A DNA stretch of 64,000 nt from Isoetes taiwanensis (Eukaryota; Streptophyta; Lycopodiopsida; Isoetales; Isoetaceae), in contig JAJEKV010000027.1 of NCBI GenBank assembly GCA_021234155.1, positions 17,875,644 through 17,939,643 of the forward strand. Reading direction: 5' to 3'. Made by a program: the position numbers and the translations under genes. The notes under the pieces are model-generated. The model saw nothing but the letters and a program-made list of their open reading frames with translations, made no database searches and was not told where the DNA came from. Below, in pieces: positions 24,996 to 37,030 of the stretch. Position 1 is the first letter of the stretch. Every line of letters begins with the position of its first letter.

Positions 24996-25300
24996 TCTTC
25001 CACGACAAGGACAAAGGCTGAAAAGGGGGATACGAGCATGGCTATGGCGGAGGGCCGGGCTATGGAGGAGGAAAGGGATACGGAGGAGGCGGTGGCTATG
25101 GCAGAGGTCCTGGCTATGGAGGATCAAGCGGAGGAGGCTATAGGGGAGAGCCGGGCTATGGAGGAGGTTCCCGAGGCTGCTATAGCGGAGGTGGAGGATA
25201 TGGAGGGGGAAGTCCGGGAGGCACCTCTGATAACTTAGTGCACGTCTTCTCCACCTATTGTTACAATATTAAGGCAACTGCTGAATGCCTAATATGGAGA
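24996..25300 (+). pseudogene. Glycine/tyrosine-rich protein fragment
   Basis: One frame reads GYEHGYGGGPGYGGGKGYGG and continues with GYGG, GYGR and GGGYRGEPGYGGG blocks up to about 25235, then a short non-repetitive end. The composition matches plant glycine-rich proteins (GYGGG repeats; cell wall, or the tail of RNA-binding GRPs). No RNA-binding domain or signal peptide is visible. Stop codons lie in frame just upstream (TGA at about 25018), so the start is missing. Its neighbour to the right, an ankyrin fragment, is unrelated, so these look like gene scraps brought together. Confidence 0.55.
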
Positions 25301-25304
25301 TCAG

Positions 25305-25736
25305 ATGCCTATCATGGAGAACGCCAGATTGTTCAGAGCGGCTTTTCATGGAGACGTAGATGGATGCTCATTGCCTGAGGTTATTGCTTGTTGCACTAAG
25401 CAAAGAAGGACGCTTTTGCACTATGCTGCAGGCAATGGACAAGTAAAGGTAATAAAATCTCTATTGGCTAACGGTGCAGAGAAGAACGCACATGATGTAT
25501 ATGGAGCGATGCCCTTTCACTTTGCTGCAAGATGTGGAAATGTGGAAGCAATGAGTATGTTATGTGATTTACCTGTATCCACGACATCAGTATCAGTTCC
25601 CTCAGGTTATAAGCATCAACTGTACGCTCCATCAAAATTGGAAGCTCCATCAAAATGGTGTTTTCCAATTCTCGACTCACTAGTCGAGAAGAGGAGAATG
25701 ATTTATATTTTTTTTATTAGTTATTTATTTAATTAA
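25305..25736 (+). pseudogene. Ankyrin-repeat protein fragment
   Basis: The 143-residue frame contains two ankyrin repeats: RTLLHYAAGNGQVKVIKSLL with NGAEKNAHD, then YGAMPFHFAARCGNVEAMSM with its LL-type ending. A preceding helix (LFRAAFHGDVDGC) resembles the start of an ankyrin array. After about residue 95 the sequence is no longer ankyrin-like and runs into AT-rich DNA, so the rest of the array is lost. No stop interrupts the preserved part. A truncated gene or a captured exon is most likely. Confidence 0.7.
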
Positions 25737-25800
25737 ATTAATTAAATTATTGTATAATTAATTAAATTAATTATATTAATTATATTTTGATAATATGTAT
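25690..25800. repeat. AATTAATTAA-rich tract
   Basis: About 110 bases of nearly pure A/T built from TTAATTAAA-type steps, lying between the ankyrin fragment and the C-rich array. Confidence 0.85.
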
Positions 25801-25814
25801 TTTTAATCTCAATG

Positions 25815-26000
25815 GACCTTCTTCTCCCTTGCCCCTTGCCCCTTGCCCCCTTCCCCCCTGCCCCTTGCCCCTTCTTCTCCCTTCTTCCCCTTGCCCCTTG
25901 CCCCTTGCCCCTTGCCCCTTGCCCCTTCCCCTTGCCCCTTCTTCTCCCTTGCCCCTTCCCTTGCTCCTCTTCTCCCTTGCCCCCTCTTCTCCCCCCCCTT
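25815..26000. repeat. CCCCTTG tandem array
   Basis: A C/T-rich array whose main unit is the 7-mer CCCCTTG, with CCCCTTCTTCTC variants. The minus strand reads (CAAGGGG)n, i.e. closely spaced runs of four G. Overlapping open frames rich in Pro/Leu are artefacts. Confidence 0.93.
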
Positions 26001-26394
26001 TTGATCTCACCTCGCTCAACTTTCTCAACTATTTATTTGGAAATTCTGTAAGAAAATATTATGAACCAGTCCTTGTTATATGATGTGAAATTTTGATGTC
26101 AATATGAGTCCCATTTTCAGTCCGAGTCCCAAAATTCAAGATTTGTCCCACTTTAATTAAATACGACTTTGATGCTGCAAAACCACATTAGGCATGTCTG
26201 GAAGTGGTGACAACGAGAATATGGGAGCATGGATCTCTGGGAATGCACTGCGCAATGCTAGAGAGTTAAAATTCTTCAGAAAACAACTTTCCAGTATCTT
26301 TGACACGCAATAAGCAGACAAAGACAATGGACGAGTATAGCTCTTCTCAAAGAGAGCTTGCACCTCCACAAGTTAATTGAAGTAGCTTCGTTTT

Positions 26395-26500
26395 TTGCCT
26401 TGAATTTATAGTAATTGTACGGTGTTTATAAGAAGCTTTCCTTCACACCTTGAATTTATAGTAATTGTACGGTGTTTATAAGAAGCTTTCCTTCACAACT
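26395..26500. repeat. 51-bp direct duplication
   Basis: The stretch starting TTGAATTTATAGTAATTGTA and ending GCTTTCCTTCACA is present twice in a row with no clear differences, which points to a recent duplication. The surrounding 26.0-27.26 kb shows no gene I can support. Confidence 0.93.
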
Positions 26501-27428
26501 TAATCTTACTTAATGACACAAGTTATCTTTTAAAAAAAAGCTATACTCATCAGGTATATGCACATCCAATTAAATTTTGTCTATGCGTGAGGCAAACGCA
26601 AAATCACAAATGTGGTTAGATTGAAATATCAAAATCCAAATGGGGTGGATTATGTGTGCATGGTTTTACACCAGCTCACGAATAAGGTCTCCCTCCATTA
26701 ACCTCCAAATGTAACGTATGATTTTAACCATGCAATCACCAAAACTAATAAATTTGCTCCACAAGAAAATACACTTATATCATAATAATGCATATCAAAG
26801 AAAAATGGTCGAAGCATCAATTTGTAAGGGATGAATTTGTTAGAATTCGTTAGATGTAGCAAAAGCATTAATAGGTGGCTCTTTTTTTATGGAGTTGTTG
26901 AAGCAGTATCAAGGGCAACCAACTCCAACAGTTTATCACTGCAAGTCTTGGTAAGTAGAGTGAGAAGAATGAGGAGAGGCACGGAAGGTTTTGTGCCATT
27001 CAATATTCGTTATGGCATCATATAGATTTCTAAATACATGTCCCATGCAATACAACTGCATTTTTGCTTCGACAATTTGCATTGTCTTGATATTCCTTGA
27101 CATTTTTGGGAAATTTCACTCTTCTTGCTTCCTGTTGGTGAGGAGGTTTTGGTTGATAGGTTTTTAGCTTTAGCCATTTAAGCGTTGTAGCAGCACCTTA
27201 ACACGTCACTTTTAAAACATTGTTTACAGGTTAATAAACATATGATGAAATTTTCTGGTGTATCTGTGCTATCAGAGTGTATTTGTCTAGATCAAAGGTT
27301 TTAAAATTAAATAGGATGTATCTATGTTGTCAGAGAGCATTTGTCTACATCAAAGGTTTTAGAAATACAAATCAGTAACTTATGGATGCAAATATTGAAG
27401 AGGAAACATTTAGATATTTCCAACTTAT

Positions 27429-27456
27429 GCCCAGCAACGCTGGGCACCCTAACTAG
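27429..27456 (+). mobile_element. Helitron 3' end within a copia element
   Basis: GCCCAGC-AAC-GCTGGGC forms a perfect 7-bp stem hairpin, followed by seven bases and CTAG, with T as the next base. This is the canonical Helitron 3' end (hairpin, CTRR, insertion in AT). The bases after it, CCTATTATAATTGC, are copia gag sequence. The matching 5' end was not found. Confidence 0.75.
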
Positions 27457-30030
27457 TCCTATTATAATTGCAGAGTTTTGGGACATATCTCTATTAGATG
27501 TTTTAGCCCTAAAAGAGACATCAATTGTCAAGGGAAAGAGGAATGAGTGATGATCTTTGCTTGTTGAAATCTTTGGAGTCGAAATCTTGTAGTATGGCAA
27601 CCAATTGTGGAGTATGTTATTATTGTCGTAAAGCTGGACATAAGAAAAACAATTGTCCAAAATTGAAAGAGATATCATTGCGGAGGTTTGGGATATACCT
27701 CTATTAGATGTTCTAGCCCTAAAATAGATGAACAATGGGGACATCAATTGTCAAGGGGAAGAGGAAAGAGTGATGATATAGCTCAAGAAATGGATGCAGA
27801 ATGGAATTTTGAGAAGCAGCAAGATAATCAAGTGGTAAAATCATTTGTTTTATCAACTTATGAGATTATTGAATGCTTTTCTAATCATGAGGCTAATGAA
27901 TCATGTAAGAAACTTTGCTTGTTGAAAACTTGGAGTTGAAGTACTATGGCAAACAGTTGTGGACTATGTTATTTTTGTCGTAAAGCTGGACATAAGAAAA
28001 TTAATTGTCCAAAATTGAAAGAGATATCCTGTTATAATTGCGGAGGTTTGGGACATACCTCTAATAGATTTTCTAGCCCTAAAAGAGATGAACAATTGTC
28101 ACGGGGAAGAGGAATGAGTGATGATATAGCTCAAGAAATGGATGCAGAACGGAATTTTGAGAAGCAGCAAGATAATCAAACGGTAAAATCATTTATTTTA
28201 TCAACTTATGAGATTAATGAATGCTTTTCTAATCATGAGGCTGATGAATTTATAATTGATAGCGGTGTTGAACGCTCAGTAGTTGATTCTACTGAGTTTT
28301 TGACTAATGTTTGTCCCAGTAAATGCTTGAGCCATGTACAATTGGGAAATGAAGACTTGCAAGAAGTAACGGGCAAAGGAATGTTGCAGTTATTTGATCT
28401 CCATGGAAATAGTGTTGATGTTGGTAATGTTTTGTATGTTCCGGGTCTGCATAAAAATTTGATTTTCGTTTGTCAATTAGTTGATTTGGGATATGAATTA
28501 AGGTTTGATAAAAAAAGGTTGTAAGGTTTTGCTTGACAGTGAATTGAAATTCCTTGCAAAGCGTGTTGGCAACCTGTTCCAGTTCCCAAATGAAGACTTG
28601 AAAAGTGCAAATGTGCTGGCAGTTACTAAATCCTCAACATGGCACAATCGGCTTGCTCATACGCATATGAACAATATTAGATACATGTTTAAAAATGGCT
28701 TTATCCATGGGAAAGATGATACAGTTGGAAAATTTATCTGTCCAGGTTATATATTAGGGAAATTAACCAGATTGGCTTTTAGCAAGTCAAAGAAAAGAGC
28801 AGCGAGGCCCCTTGACCTCGTATATACAGATCTTTGTGGTTTATTGAATGTATAAGGAAGAATGGGTAAAAGATATTATATATCTTTTATTGATGACTTT
28901 AGTAGAAGGGGAAAATGTTATTTATTGTCCACAAAAGATAAAGCTCTTGATGCATTTAAGATGTACATAAATGAATGGAAAGGGAAATAGGATGTAAACT
29001 CAAATGCGTTAGATCAGATAAAGGTGGTGAATATCTTTCAAGAAAGTTTAAATATTTTTGTCTTGAGCATGGAATAAAGAATAAAAAGGCAACTCACATG
29101 TAGATATACTTCGCAACAAATCAGTGTTGCAAAAAGAAAAAATAGAACAGTTCTAGATATTGTGAGATCAATGGTAAAGTTTGCATGTTTGCCTAATTAC
29201 CTTTGGGAGGAAGCTGTTAAAAACTGCATTTTTCATACAGAACAAATTGCCATCAAGCAGCTTAGATGGAGGTATTCTAGAGGAGATATGGTCAAGTTCT
29301 AAACTAACTGGCCCACAGAAAATGAGACTTAAATTGGATGATACAGCAGAAATAGGGTTCCTAGTCAGTTATGATGAGGAATCAAAGGGTTATAGAATTT
29401 TCATACCCGAAACAAAGAAAATAGTAACTAGTAGGGATGTTGTGTTTGATGAAAGCAAATTTTACAAAGATAGATATGAAATAGAAACTCCAGAAAAGAA
29501 AGGGGGGATAGAAAAACCCATTGCTCATAAAGCCAATATGGCTACTGATTTTCACTATGATGAAGAATATGGAGATAACATGCACAGAACAGATGATGAG
29601 GAAACTGGAGACACCGATGGAGCATGACCAGCAACGACTATACCAATAGCAGAATTAAGGCAATAGAAAAGGAAAATAGAGGTAGAAAACTCAAAGATGC
29701 AGGCATAGATTAAAATCCAGAAATGTATGGTAGATATGACACCAAAAAAACTAGAAGAATTGGGAAACCTCCAGTAAAATTTCTGTCTTTAATGGCTGTG
29801 TTTGAGGATGATGTTCCTATATTCTTTGAAGCAGCTGTTAACTCAGAAAAGGCTTATGAATGGTCAAGGGCGATGCAAGAAGAGATGGAGTCCTTCAAGG
29901 AGATCGGTACGTACGAATTGGTAAAGTTTTGTAAAGTGCTCAGCAGGTAAGAATTTGGTTGGAAATAAATGGATTTATAGGATTAAAACAAATGCTGCTG
30001 GGTCAAAAAGATACATTCCTACCAAATAAT
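27457..30030 (+). mobile_element. Ty1/copia retrotransposon, gag to start of RT
   Basis: The plus strand gives gag zinc knuckles CYFCRKAGHKKINC and CYNCGGLGHTSNRF near 27970-28065. The protease region DEFIIDSG lies at 28248; normally DSGA, here DSGV. The gag-preintegrase region follows (STWHNRLAHTHMNNI), then integrase (YYISFIDDFSRR at about 28880; IVRSMVKFACLPNYLWEEAV near 29160-29220). The start of the RNA-dependent polymerase is at 29780-30030 (FFEAAVNSEKAYEWSRAMQE, then VGNKWIYRIKTNAAG). Many stops and frame changes show it is dead. The N-terminal two thirds of gag are missing. A CTATCAGAG motif at about 27269 may be a relic of the initiator-Met primer-binding site. The polymerase breaks off where a LINE starts; its last part resumes at 37335. 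Confidence 0.9.
27550..28270. repeat. Tandem duplication of the copia zinc-knuckle region
   Basis: Two copies of about 360 bp, starting CTTTGCTTGTTGAAA at about 27556 and 27917. Each encodes the first knuckle (CYYCRKAGHKKNNC or CYFCRKAGHKKINC), the second knuckle region, SRGRG, and the DIAQEMDAE...STYEI stretch. A further partial copy of the second knuckle region lies at 27458-27555. The middle copy has lost a few bases in its second knuckle. Only the last copy continues into protease. Confidence 0.88.
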
Positions 30031-30044
30031 TTCTTCATAATCAT

Positions 30045-33000
30045 GTTTGAGGCTGAGTCTTCGTGCGGCAATTAGTTAGTCGGGGGGTGGATACTTTGGG
30101 TGGATCATATGTGTTGTATCAGTATTATACTCCGGCAATGTCCACCAGTTCTTTGACAGCGGTTAAAATCCCGTGTTGGTTCCAGATTCAGGATCTTCCT
30201 CCTGATATGATGGTGCCTGATTTCTTGGTTTCTATGGCTAATGGCCTGGGTGTATATTTGGCTCATTCTATTGTGCAGGTCCCCAAGATCTGTGTTGCTC
30301 TGTCTGCTTTGCAGCCTTTGCCCACTTCTCTTCCAGTGTGTAGTGGTCCCTGGCAGTTTCTCTTCCGATTGAAGCTTTTGAATGGCTCTGAGATCCGGCA
30401 GATGTTTCCATCTATTATGCTACCATCTGACCCTGTTGATGATCCTGCGGGTGCTTGTGATGTGGTAGGGGTTGCGGGTGCTTATGCAGGGGCCCGGGAT
30501 TCCTCTGTTCCTGATAGTGCAGTGAGTGGAGTTGGACGAGGTGGCGTGGTTGGGAGAGGTGGTGTGGGATGAGGCCGGGGCAGGCCTGCTGCTGGCCGCC
30601 CATTGGATGGCGGGGCTAGGGGACGTGGTGGCTCAAGGGAGGGCTCCGATGATGATTTGGTTGTGGCTAGGTCTGAGGACAGGGCTGTGGGAGGGGCTGG
30701 TGATCCTGCTGGGGATGTCCCAGTAGCGGTATGTGCTGAGCATGAGGTGGCTGGAGCAGCCCGGTTGGAGGTAGAGACTAGGGTGGCCCATGACTCTATG
30801 GAGGTGCCTGGGGGACTTCCAACACGCGTTGGAAGTGTAGTATCACGTAGAGCGGCTGTGGGTCACTTTGCTGTGATTAATCCTCTGGCTCTAGATGATG
30901 ACTCTGTGGAGTTGGCTGATGGCCGGCATGTGGGCTTGACACTTCTCCTCCGGGATGAATAGGTCGATCCTCAGTTGGAATGTGCGGGGGGTGCGGTCCT
31001 CTAGTAGTAAGAGGGCCCGTGTTTCTTTGGCACTTCGGCAGTTGCGTCCTGATATTGTTTGCATTCAGGAGCATAAGTGTCACAGGGGTGATATGTCCAG
31101 GCTCATGAATATGGTTGGTAGGCAGTTTGTCTCTATTCCTTCTTCTTCTGGGTGGACTAGTGGGGGTACACTAGTGGGGGTACTCTTATTGCTTGGAGGA
31201 TGGATGTGCAGGTCATATACTCTGCAGCAAACAGGTTTGGTCGGTGGGCAATAATTAAGTGGTTGGAGGGAGGGCAAGAGTGGGGAATTGTTAATGTTTA
31301 TGCCCCTAATCAGCCTTCTCAGCGGGGTGCTTTATGGACCACAGTTCGGAATAAGTTGCGAGCCCTTGGTGGGTTGCAGGTCGCTTGGTTGCTGTTAGGG
31401 GACTTCGATATGGTAGAGCGAGTAGAGGATCGCTCTAGTTTTGGAACCCAGGTTATGCATGGGTTTGAGAGGGACCAGTGGTCTCGTTTGTTGCAGGATT
31501 TGGCCTTGGTTGAGGTCCCTGGAGACTTGTCTTTTACCTATTGTAATAGGCAGATTGGTGCGCGCCGGGCGTATGCTAGGCATGATCGGTGCTATGCTTC
31601 CCCATGCGCAATGGATGGTGTGCCCTCTTTGCACTGGAGTAACATTCTGTCTACCTCCATTTCTGATCATTACCCTCAGGTTTTGTCCAGTCAGGGTGCG
31701 GTTACCCTCTAGGACGGTGTTCCGTTTGAACACTCGGCTTCTCGCTGATGCGGATTTCTCGGCCCAGTGCCAGGAGTTGTGGCTTGATACCTTTTTCATC
31801 TCTGAAGGGTATGTCTGGTATGGTGACTGCATTGGCCAGGGTGAAGCGTTTTGCCAAGGTCTTTGGTAGGCAGCGTATACAGCAGGAGCGACAGGAGTTG
31901 CATGGTCTCTATCAGGAGTTGGAGAAGATTCGGGCACAGCCTTCTGATGGCATTAGGGAGAATGCAGTGTTGCAGCGTATTGTTGCTCTGGAGTAGGTTA
32001 AAGTGCAGGAGGCGCGTGTGAAGGCTGCCCTTACCTGGTTGAAGGAGGGGGACACATGTTCGTCGGTGTTCTTTGGAGCAGCTAGGCAGCGGCGATATGC
32101 ATCATCTATGGCGTCCCTTACTTTGCCTGATGGCCGAACTTTGGAGGATCCCACTGATTTGCAGCGGTATGTGCATGCTCATTTCTCAGGGTTTTTTGCA
32201 CAGCGCACTCTTCCCTATGAGCAGGAGATGCAGGAGCTTGTTTTGGGGGCTGTTAAGCCATCTATTCTGCCTCACTAGCATGAGAGATTGGAGCAGGAGC
32301 TCTCCAGAGAGGATTTAACGGAGGCATGTATGTGCATGGACAAGGATAAATGTCCTGGGCTAGATGGCATCCCTGTGGAGTTCTTTCAGACTTATTGGGA
32401 GTGGGTTGGTGAGTCTGTGTACCAGGTGTATCTTGAGTTGCTGCAGTCTTCTCAAATGGATAGAATCTTGAATACCGCATGCATTTCCTTGATTCTTAAG
32501 GTTAAGCAGCCTTCTACCATTAATGATTGGATGCCTATCTCCTTGTTGTTCTCTGTGTACAAGATTATTGCGAAAGCCCTGGCAGAGAAATTGAAGCCGG
32601 TGTTGACTTCTTCCATTAGTAAGGTGCAGTCTGGGTTTGTTCCTGGGAGGAACATTTTGACTAATGTTGCCGCAGCTTATGAGGGCCTTTATTGGGCCAG
32701 AAGAACAGGTCAAGGCATTGCCTATCTAAAGCTTGACTTTGCTAAATCTTACGATGGTGTCCGTTGGGAGTTCTTGTCTGCCATGATGTTAGCGTTGGGC
32801 TGTGGTCCACGCTTTACAGAGATAGTCATGAAGCTGCATAGGTCAGCACGGGCTACGATGGTGTGCCAGGGTGAACCCTCCGCCTTTTTCTCCTTAGGCA
32901 GAGGGGTGCGTCAGGGGTGCCCTTTGGCACCATTTTTGTTTACGATTGTGGCGGAGGCCCTGTCTCAGTTGTTTTTTACTGCAGTGGAGGAGGGGGTGGT

Positions 33001-34560
33001 GGATGGGCTTTGGATGCAGGATGGTAGCCAGCAGATTATTAACCAGTTCGTCGATGACACTTTCCTCTTCTTGGTGGCAGAAGAGAGGAATCTGCGGAAT
33101 GTGAAGGGTTTGCTGGATACTTTCTCCTTGGCCTCGGGCATTCTTCCGAATTGGGGTAAGTGTTCCGCATTATGGGTCCAGCTGACTCCGCCTCCCCCTT
33201 GTTTGGCTCTATTCCCTTGGAAGGTGCTTCCAGGTAATGTGTGTACTAGCTGTTGGGTATTCCCTTTGGAGGGGATGTTTCCATGGGGAGGGTGTGGGAT
33301 AAGATTTTGCAGGGGTTGCAGAAACACCTCAATTTGGTGGAAGGGTAGCAAGTTGTCCATGGCAGGTAGGATCACTATTGCCAAGTCAGTACTTTGTAGC
33401 ACTCATGTGTATACAGCATCTGCGATGTTAGCTCTTGAGGGTAAGATACAGGCTTTGGATAAGATTGTTCGAAATTTTGTGGGGCGGGGATGATGAAGGG
33501 GCGGTTGTTAAAGTGGCTTGGTGGAAGTGTCTCCGACCCCGGGAGGATGGGGGCTTGGCCATTCTGGATTTGGCGCTGCATAGTAAGGTGTTGGTCTCCA
33601 AGTTTGTTTGGAGCACTCTGCAGGATGGAGCATCTTCTCCTGGTGCGGCACTGTTGTTGCAGTCTCTTCGCCATTGTGTGGCGCTTTGGGAAGCCGCCTG
33701 CATGTGGAGTTGCCCCGGCACCGCTTGTATGGTCTCCGCCTTTCCCACATGCATCCCCTTTTCTCACGGGGGTGTTAAGGGCTTGGGATCATGTGCGCGT
33801 GTGCTCTTCCAAATAGATTATGCCTCGCTTTATCACCACTCTTCTCCTTTCTTGTGGGTTCCTCTACCCCCTCGCAAGACTTGCCCTTGGTCGCCATCAG
33901 GCATGCTCCTGACGCTAAAGTTCCTGTGAGGGAGGCGAAGCTGTGCTCACCTTGGAGGATTGGTATTGGGGTGGTCACTAGCTTCGTGGGAGTTCTTTTC
34001 GAGCTCGCCGCCTCGAGGGGCGTTGGATCGGGCTATCCGGGAACAAGTGGCGGGGAGTATTCCGCTACACATACCTATAGTCCCTCGTGATAATGTGGTG
34101 ATGCAGGTTTGGAAGGTTCATCCGATGTTGTGTCTTCTTGTTTTGTGCGGTCTTGTTACCGGGTGCTGGCTATTCATGACACTCTGCCCCCTTCAGACAA
34201 GTGGTCTCTGCAGCTTCTGGGTCGATGGCACTCAGTTTGGACGTGGACATGGAGCTCACTTCCCCCACCGAAGGTTTTGGTGCTTCGCGGGCGTGGTGCA
34301 CCGCCAGATCGTGGTGAATGCCCTTATGAGTCGGGCTTTAGGCAGGGTGTGAGCCCTCTCGCCTTTGTTGTGGCCTTCATCGCGAGACCGTGGAGCATTG
34401 TCCGGTTTTATTCCCTCACTTGCGTCGCCTGGGATTGGGTCGTGGCCTCGCTTCATGTGAGATTGACTAGCCGCCAGCTGTCGCCTCATGTGTATCCCGG
34501 TGCTTTGGCCGCTTTTGCGGCGCAAGAAGCCTTGCATCCGGTAAGGCGGGCTTGGTTGGT
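30045..34560 (+). mobile_element. L1-type LINE nested in the copia element
   Basis: 30141-30420 resembles the ORF1/DUF4283-type region (IPCWFQIQDLP, PKICVAL). 30958-31700 is the apurinic-like endonuclease: ILSWNVRGVRS, DIVCIQEHK, WGIVNVYAPNQPSQR and LLGDFDMVE, where plant L1 elements usually have GDFN. 32288-33180 is a continuous L1-type reverse transcriptase with DKCPGLDGIPVEFFQ, VQSGFVPGRNIL, YLKLDFAKSYDGVRWEF, GVRQGCPLAPFLF and INQFVDDTFLF (the F-x-D-D catalytic box), then GILPNWGKCS. 34345-34450 contains CCGLHRETVEHC, the zf-RVT finger. Stops and frameshifts separate the modules although RT is open for 401 codons. It interrupts the copia polymerase at about 30040. Confidence 0.9.
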
Positions 34561-34596
34561 GAATAGCAAAGTAAAAGGCAAAAAGGCATGGGTAAA

Positions 34597-35822
34597 AGAA
34601 AAAGAAGGAAAAGGGAAAAGGAAAAAGGAAAGGGAAAAGGGAAAAGGAAAAGGAAAAGAAAGGGAGAAAAGGAAGGAAAAACACACACTATGAAAATGAG
34701 AAGAGGGAAAGGGTGAGGACAGGAATAAACAGAAAGGGAAAAAGGGAAGAGAAAAAGGGTAGAGAATAGAATAAAATAGAAAAGAATTTTTATCGTGACA
34801 AGGAAGGGAAAAGCGAAAGGAAAGGGAAAAGATAGGGGGACAAGGAAGGAGCGAAAGGGACACTAGGAAAGGGGAAGAGGAAAAGGTGGGGAAAAGAGAA
34901 AAATGGAAGGGAAAAAGGACACGAAAAAGGGGAAAGAGAAAAAAGGAGGGGAGAAGGGAGGGAAAAGGGGAAAAGGGAAAAAAAAAAAGGGGGGGGAGGG
35001 GGGAAAGGAAGGAAAAAGAGCATAGAGCAAAAGGGGAAAAAAGGGGAGGGGGGGAGCGGGGAAGGGGGAGGGGGGTACGAGAAGGAAAAAAAAAAGGAAG
35101 TGGAGAAGTGCGAGGAAAGGGGAAAAGGGAAGGTATGGAAAAAAAGAAAGGGAAAAGAACAAAGGAGGAGGAAAGAGAAGGAAAAAAGGTGGGAAAAAAA
35201 TATGGGAAAAGGAAAAGAGAAAAGAAAAAGGGAGGGGAAGCGGGGAAAATGGGAGGGAAAACATGGAAGAGAGAAAAAACTAGGGAAGGAGGAAAATGGA
35301 AGGAAAAAAAGCCATCGGAAAGGGAAAGGGCAAGGGCAAAGGGAAGCAAAGCGAATGGGAGGGGAGGAGAGGGGAGGTGAAAAAAGGAAAAGGGAAAAAG
35401 GGTAAAGGGAAAAGGGGAAGGGATATGGGAAGGAGAAAAAAGGGAATGAGGGAAAAGTAAGGGTAAAATAGAAAAATAAAAAAGGGAGGGGAAAGGAACA
35501 AAAAGGAAAAAAAATAGAAAAATGAAAAAGCGAAAAGCAGGGAATAGAAAAATGGAAAAGGAAGAAAAATGGAAAAGGGGTGGAGAAAAGGTGAAAAAGG
35601 AAAGAGGAGAAAGGAGAGGGCAAACAAGAATGGGAGAAAAGGAAATGCGAAATTAGAAAAATAAAAACGTATGAAGGGGAAAACAAAAAAGGGAAAAGGG
35701 AGATGGTAGAAATGGAATAGTAGAAAAAGAAAAAATGTAAATGGAAAAATGGAAAAGGGGAAAAGAAAAGAAAAGCATGAAAATGCAAAAGAAAAAGGAA
35801 AAAAGGAAGGGGAAATGGAAAT
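34597..35822. repeat. 1.2-kb homopurine tract
   Basis: Almost entirely A and G on the plus strand, made of GGGAAAA, GGAAAAG and GAAAAAG variants without a fixed period; pyrimidines are rare single bases. It directly follows the 3' end of the L1-type LINE. Open frames on both strands (Phe/Pro/Leu-rich on minus, Lys/Gly/Glu-rich on plus) exist only because stop codons are rare in such DNA. Confidence 0.97.
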
Positions 35823-35910
35823 GTGGTCAAATGCTCTTAATTGTGTGATTTTAAGAACGTGAATTCATTTAATAATTTGCGCTAACGTATCATTTACAGT
35901 TCTTAGCTAT

Positions 35911-35938
35911 GCCCAGCAACGCTGGGGTCCATTTTTAG
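35911..35938 (+). mobile_element. Degenerate Helitron 3' end
   Basis: GCCCAGC-AAC-GCTGGGG, one mismatch in the stem, is followed by seven bases and TTAG then T. It has the same layout and almost the same hairpin as the Helitron end at 27429-27456, with CTAG changed to TTAG. Confidence 0.55.
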
Positions 35939-35939
35939 T

Positions 35940-37030
35940 CGGAACTTGAAAATTAGAAATGGAAAATATACCATACATGGAGCTGTTGGATAGGCATATT
36001 CACCCCTTATTCCTTAATCTACACCGTACGTAAAGTTCCTCATTTGTGGGGTATGCAAGTACAAAATTTGCTATAATGTATAACAAGATTCGCAAAATAC
36101 TATAAGATTTCAAGCAGAATACTATATAGTGTTGATTTCATACGTGCAAAATACAATTATGAGGGCTCTCGCTGCCCTACGTCACCCCCCGTGTGAATAT
36201 GCACCCAAACCAAAGGGGGTTTAAGGGGGATTTTAATTTAAATGTGTTGGACCCAATGGTTGTGTTAATTAATGTCAATGGTAGTTATGTGTTGGTTGTT
36301 AATGTCAATGGTTGTTATGTGTTGGGGGGTTTAATTTTTATATGTTGGATGTTAATGGTTTGTGTTGCAAAAAAAAAATTTTGGCCCCTTCGGGGCCTTA
36401 AGGACATCACAGCCCCCCTCCCCCCCGGTGAGACAAAAATTTTAGAATTCAAACCAGAAAAAAAACTAGAATTCATTTGAGGCTTTCATCACCTGTAACT
36501 TTTGAATTTCATCACAATAAAACAAATAGAACATAAGTAAAAGTTACCATAAAGATAGAGCAGATTGATCCCATTATTCTGAAACTCATAAAGTTTGCAA
36601 CACCCATACACAAACATTTTTCAACTGGAATTTAACAAAGAACCTTTGGCCTCCATGGATTCTTGTGGTGAGAAACCAAAGTGGAAACTTTTTCTCGCTT
36701 GTTAGCACAAGGATCTAGAAGCCTCAAAATCTAAAAATGCATGGTAATTTTTTGCAGGCTTCATTCGGAATGAGCCATAAAACAATATCCAATAGCGCAA
36801 TCCTGTATTAATCAGCTGGTAGGATGTAAAAGCCTACCAAACCCGGCCGGAAAATTGCTGTTTTAGCATAGATAACTTAATCAAACATATCCATATCATA
36901 CACTATCAAAAAGATCTCGGAGAGAGCTTTCCAACGCAATAAAAATCATCTCAAACAGAGCTCTGGATCAAAAGTTATGATAAGAAATGTGTTGCCGGCG
37001 GGGAAACTGCACTACATGCGCCCTTCATGT
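35940..37030. other. No gene seen between Helitron relic and repeat
   Basis: Contains a short GTTAATGTCAATGGTTGTTATGTGTTGG-like internal duplication (positions about 36265-36345), a GGCCCCTTCGGGGCC palindrome near 36384, and C-runs near 36415. No coding region is supported. Confidence 0.5.

Noticed and set aside
25787-26083. Pro/Leu-rich frames at the C-rich array and their Gly/Arg-rich antisense frame
   Set aside because: Products of the CCCCTTG array, with no conserved domain.
34486-35830. Long Phe/Pro/Leu-rich minus-strand frames up to 346 codons
   Set aside because: They are the reverse reading of the homopurine tract, where stop codons are rare; all frames are equally open and show no domain.
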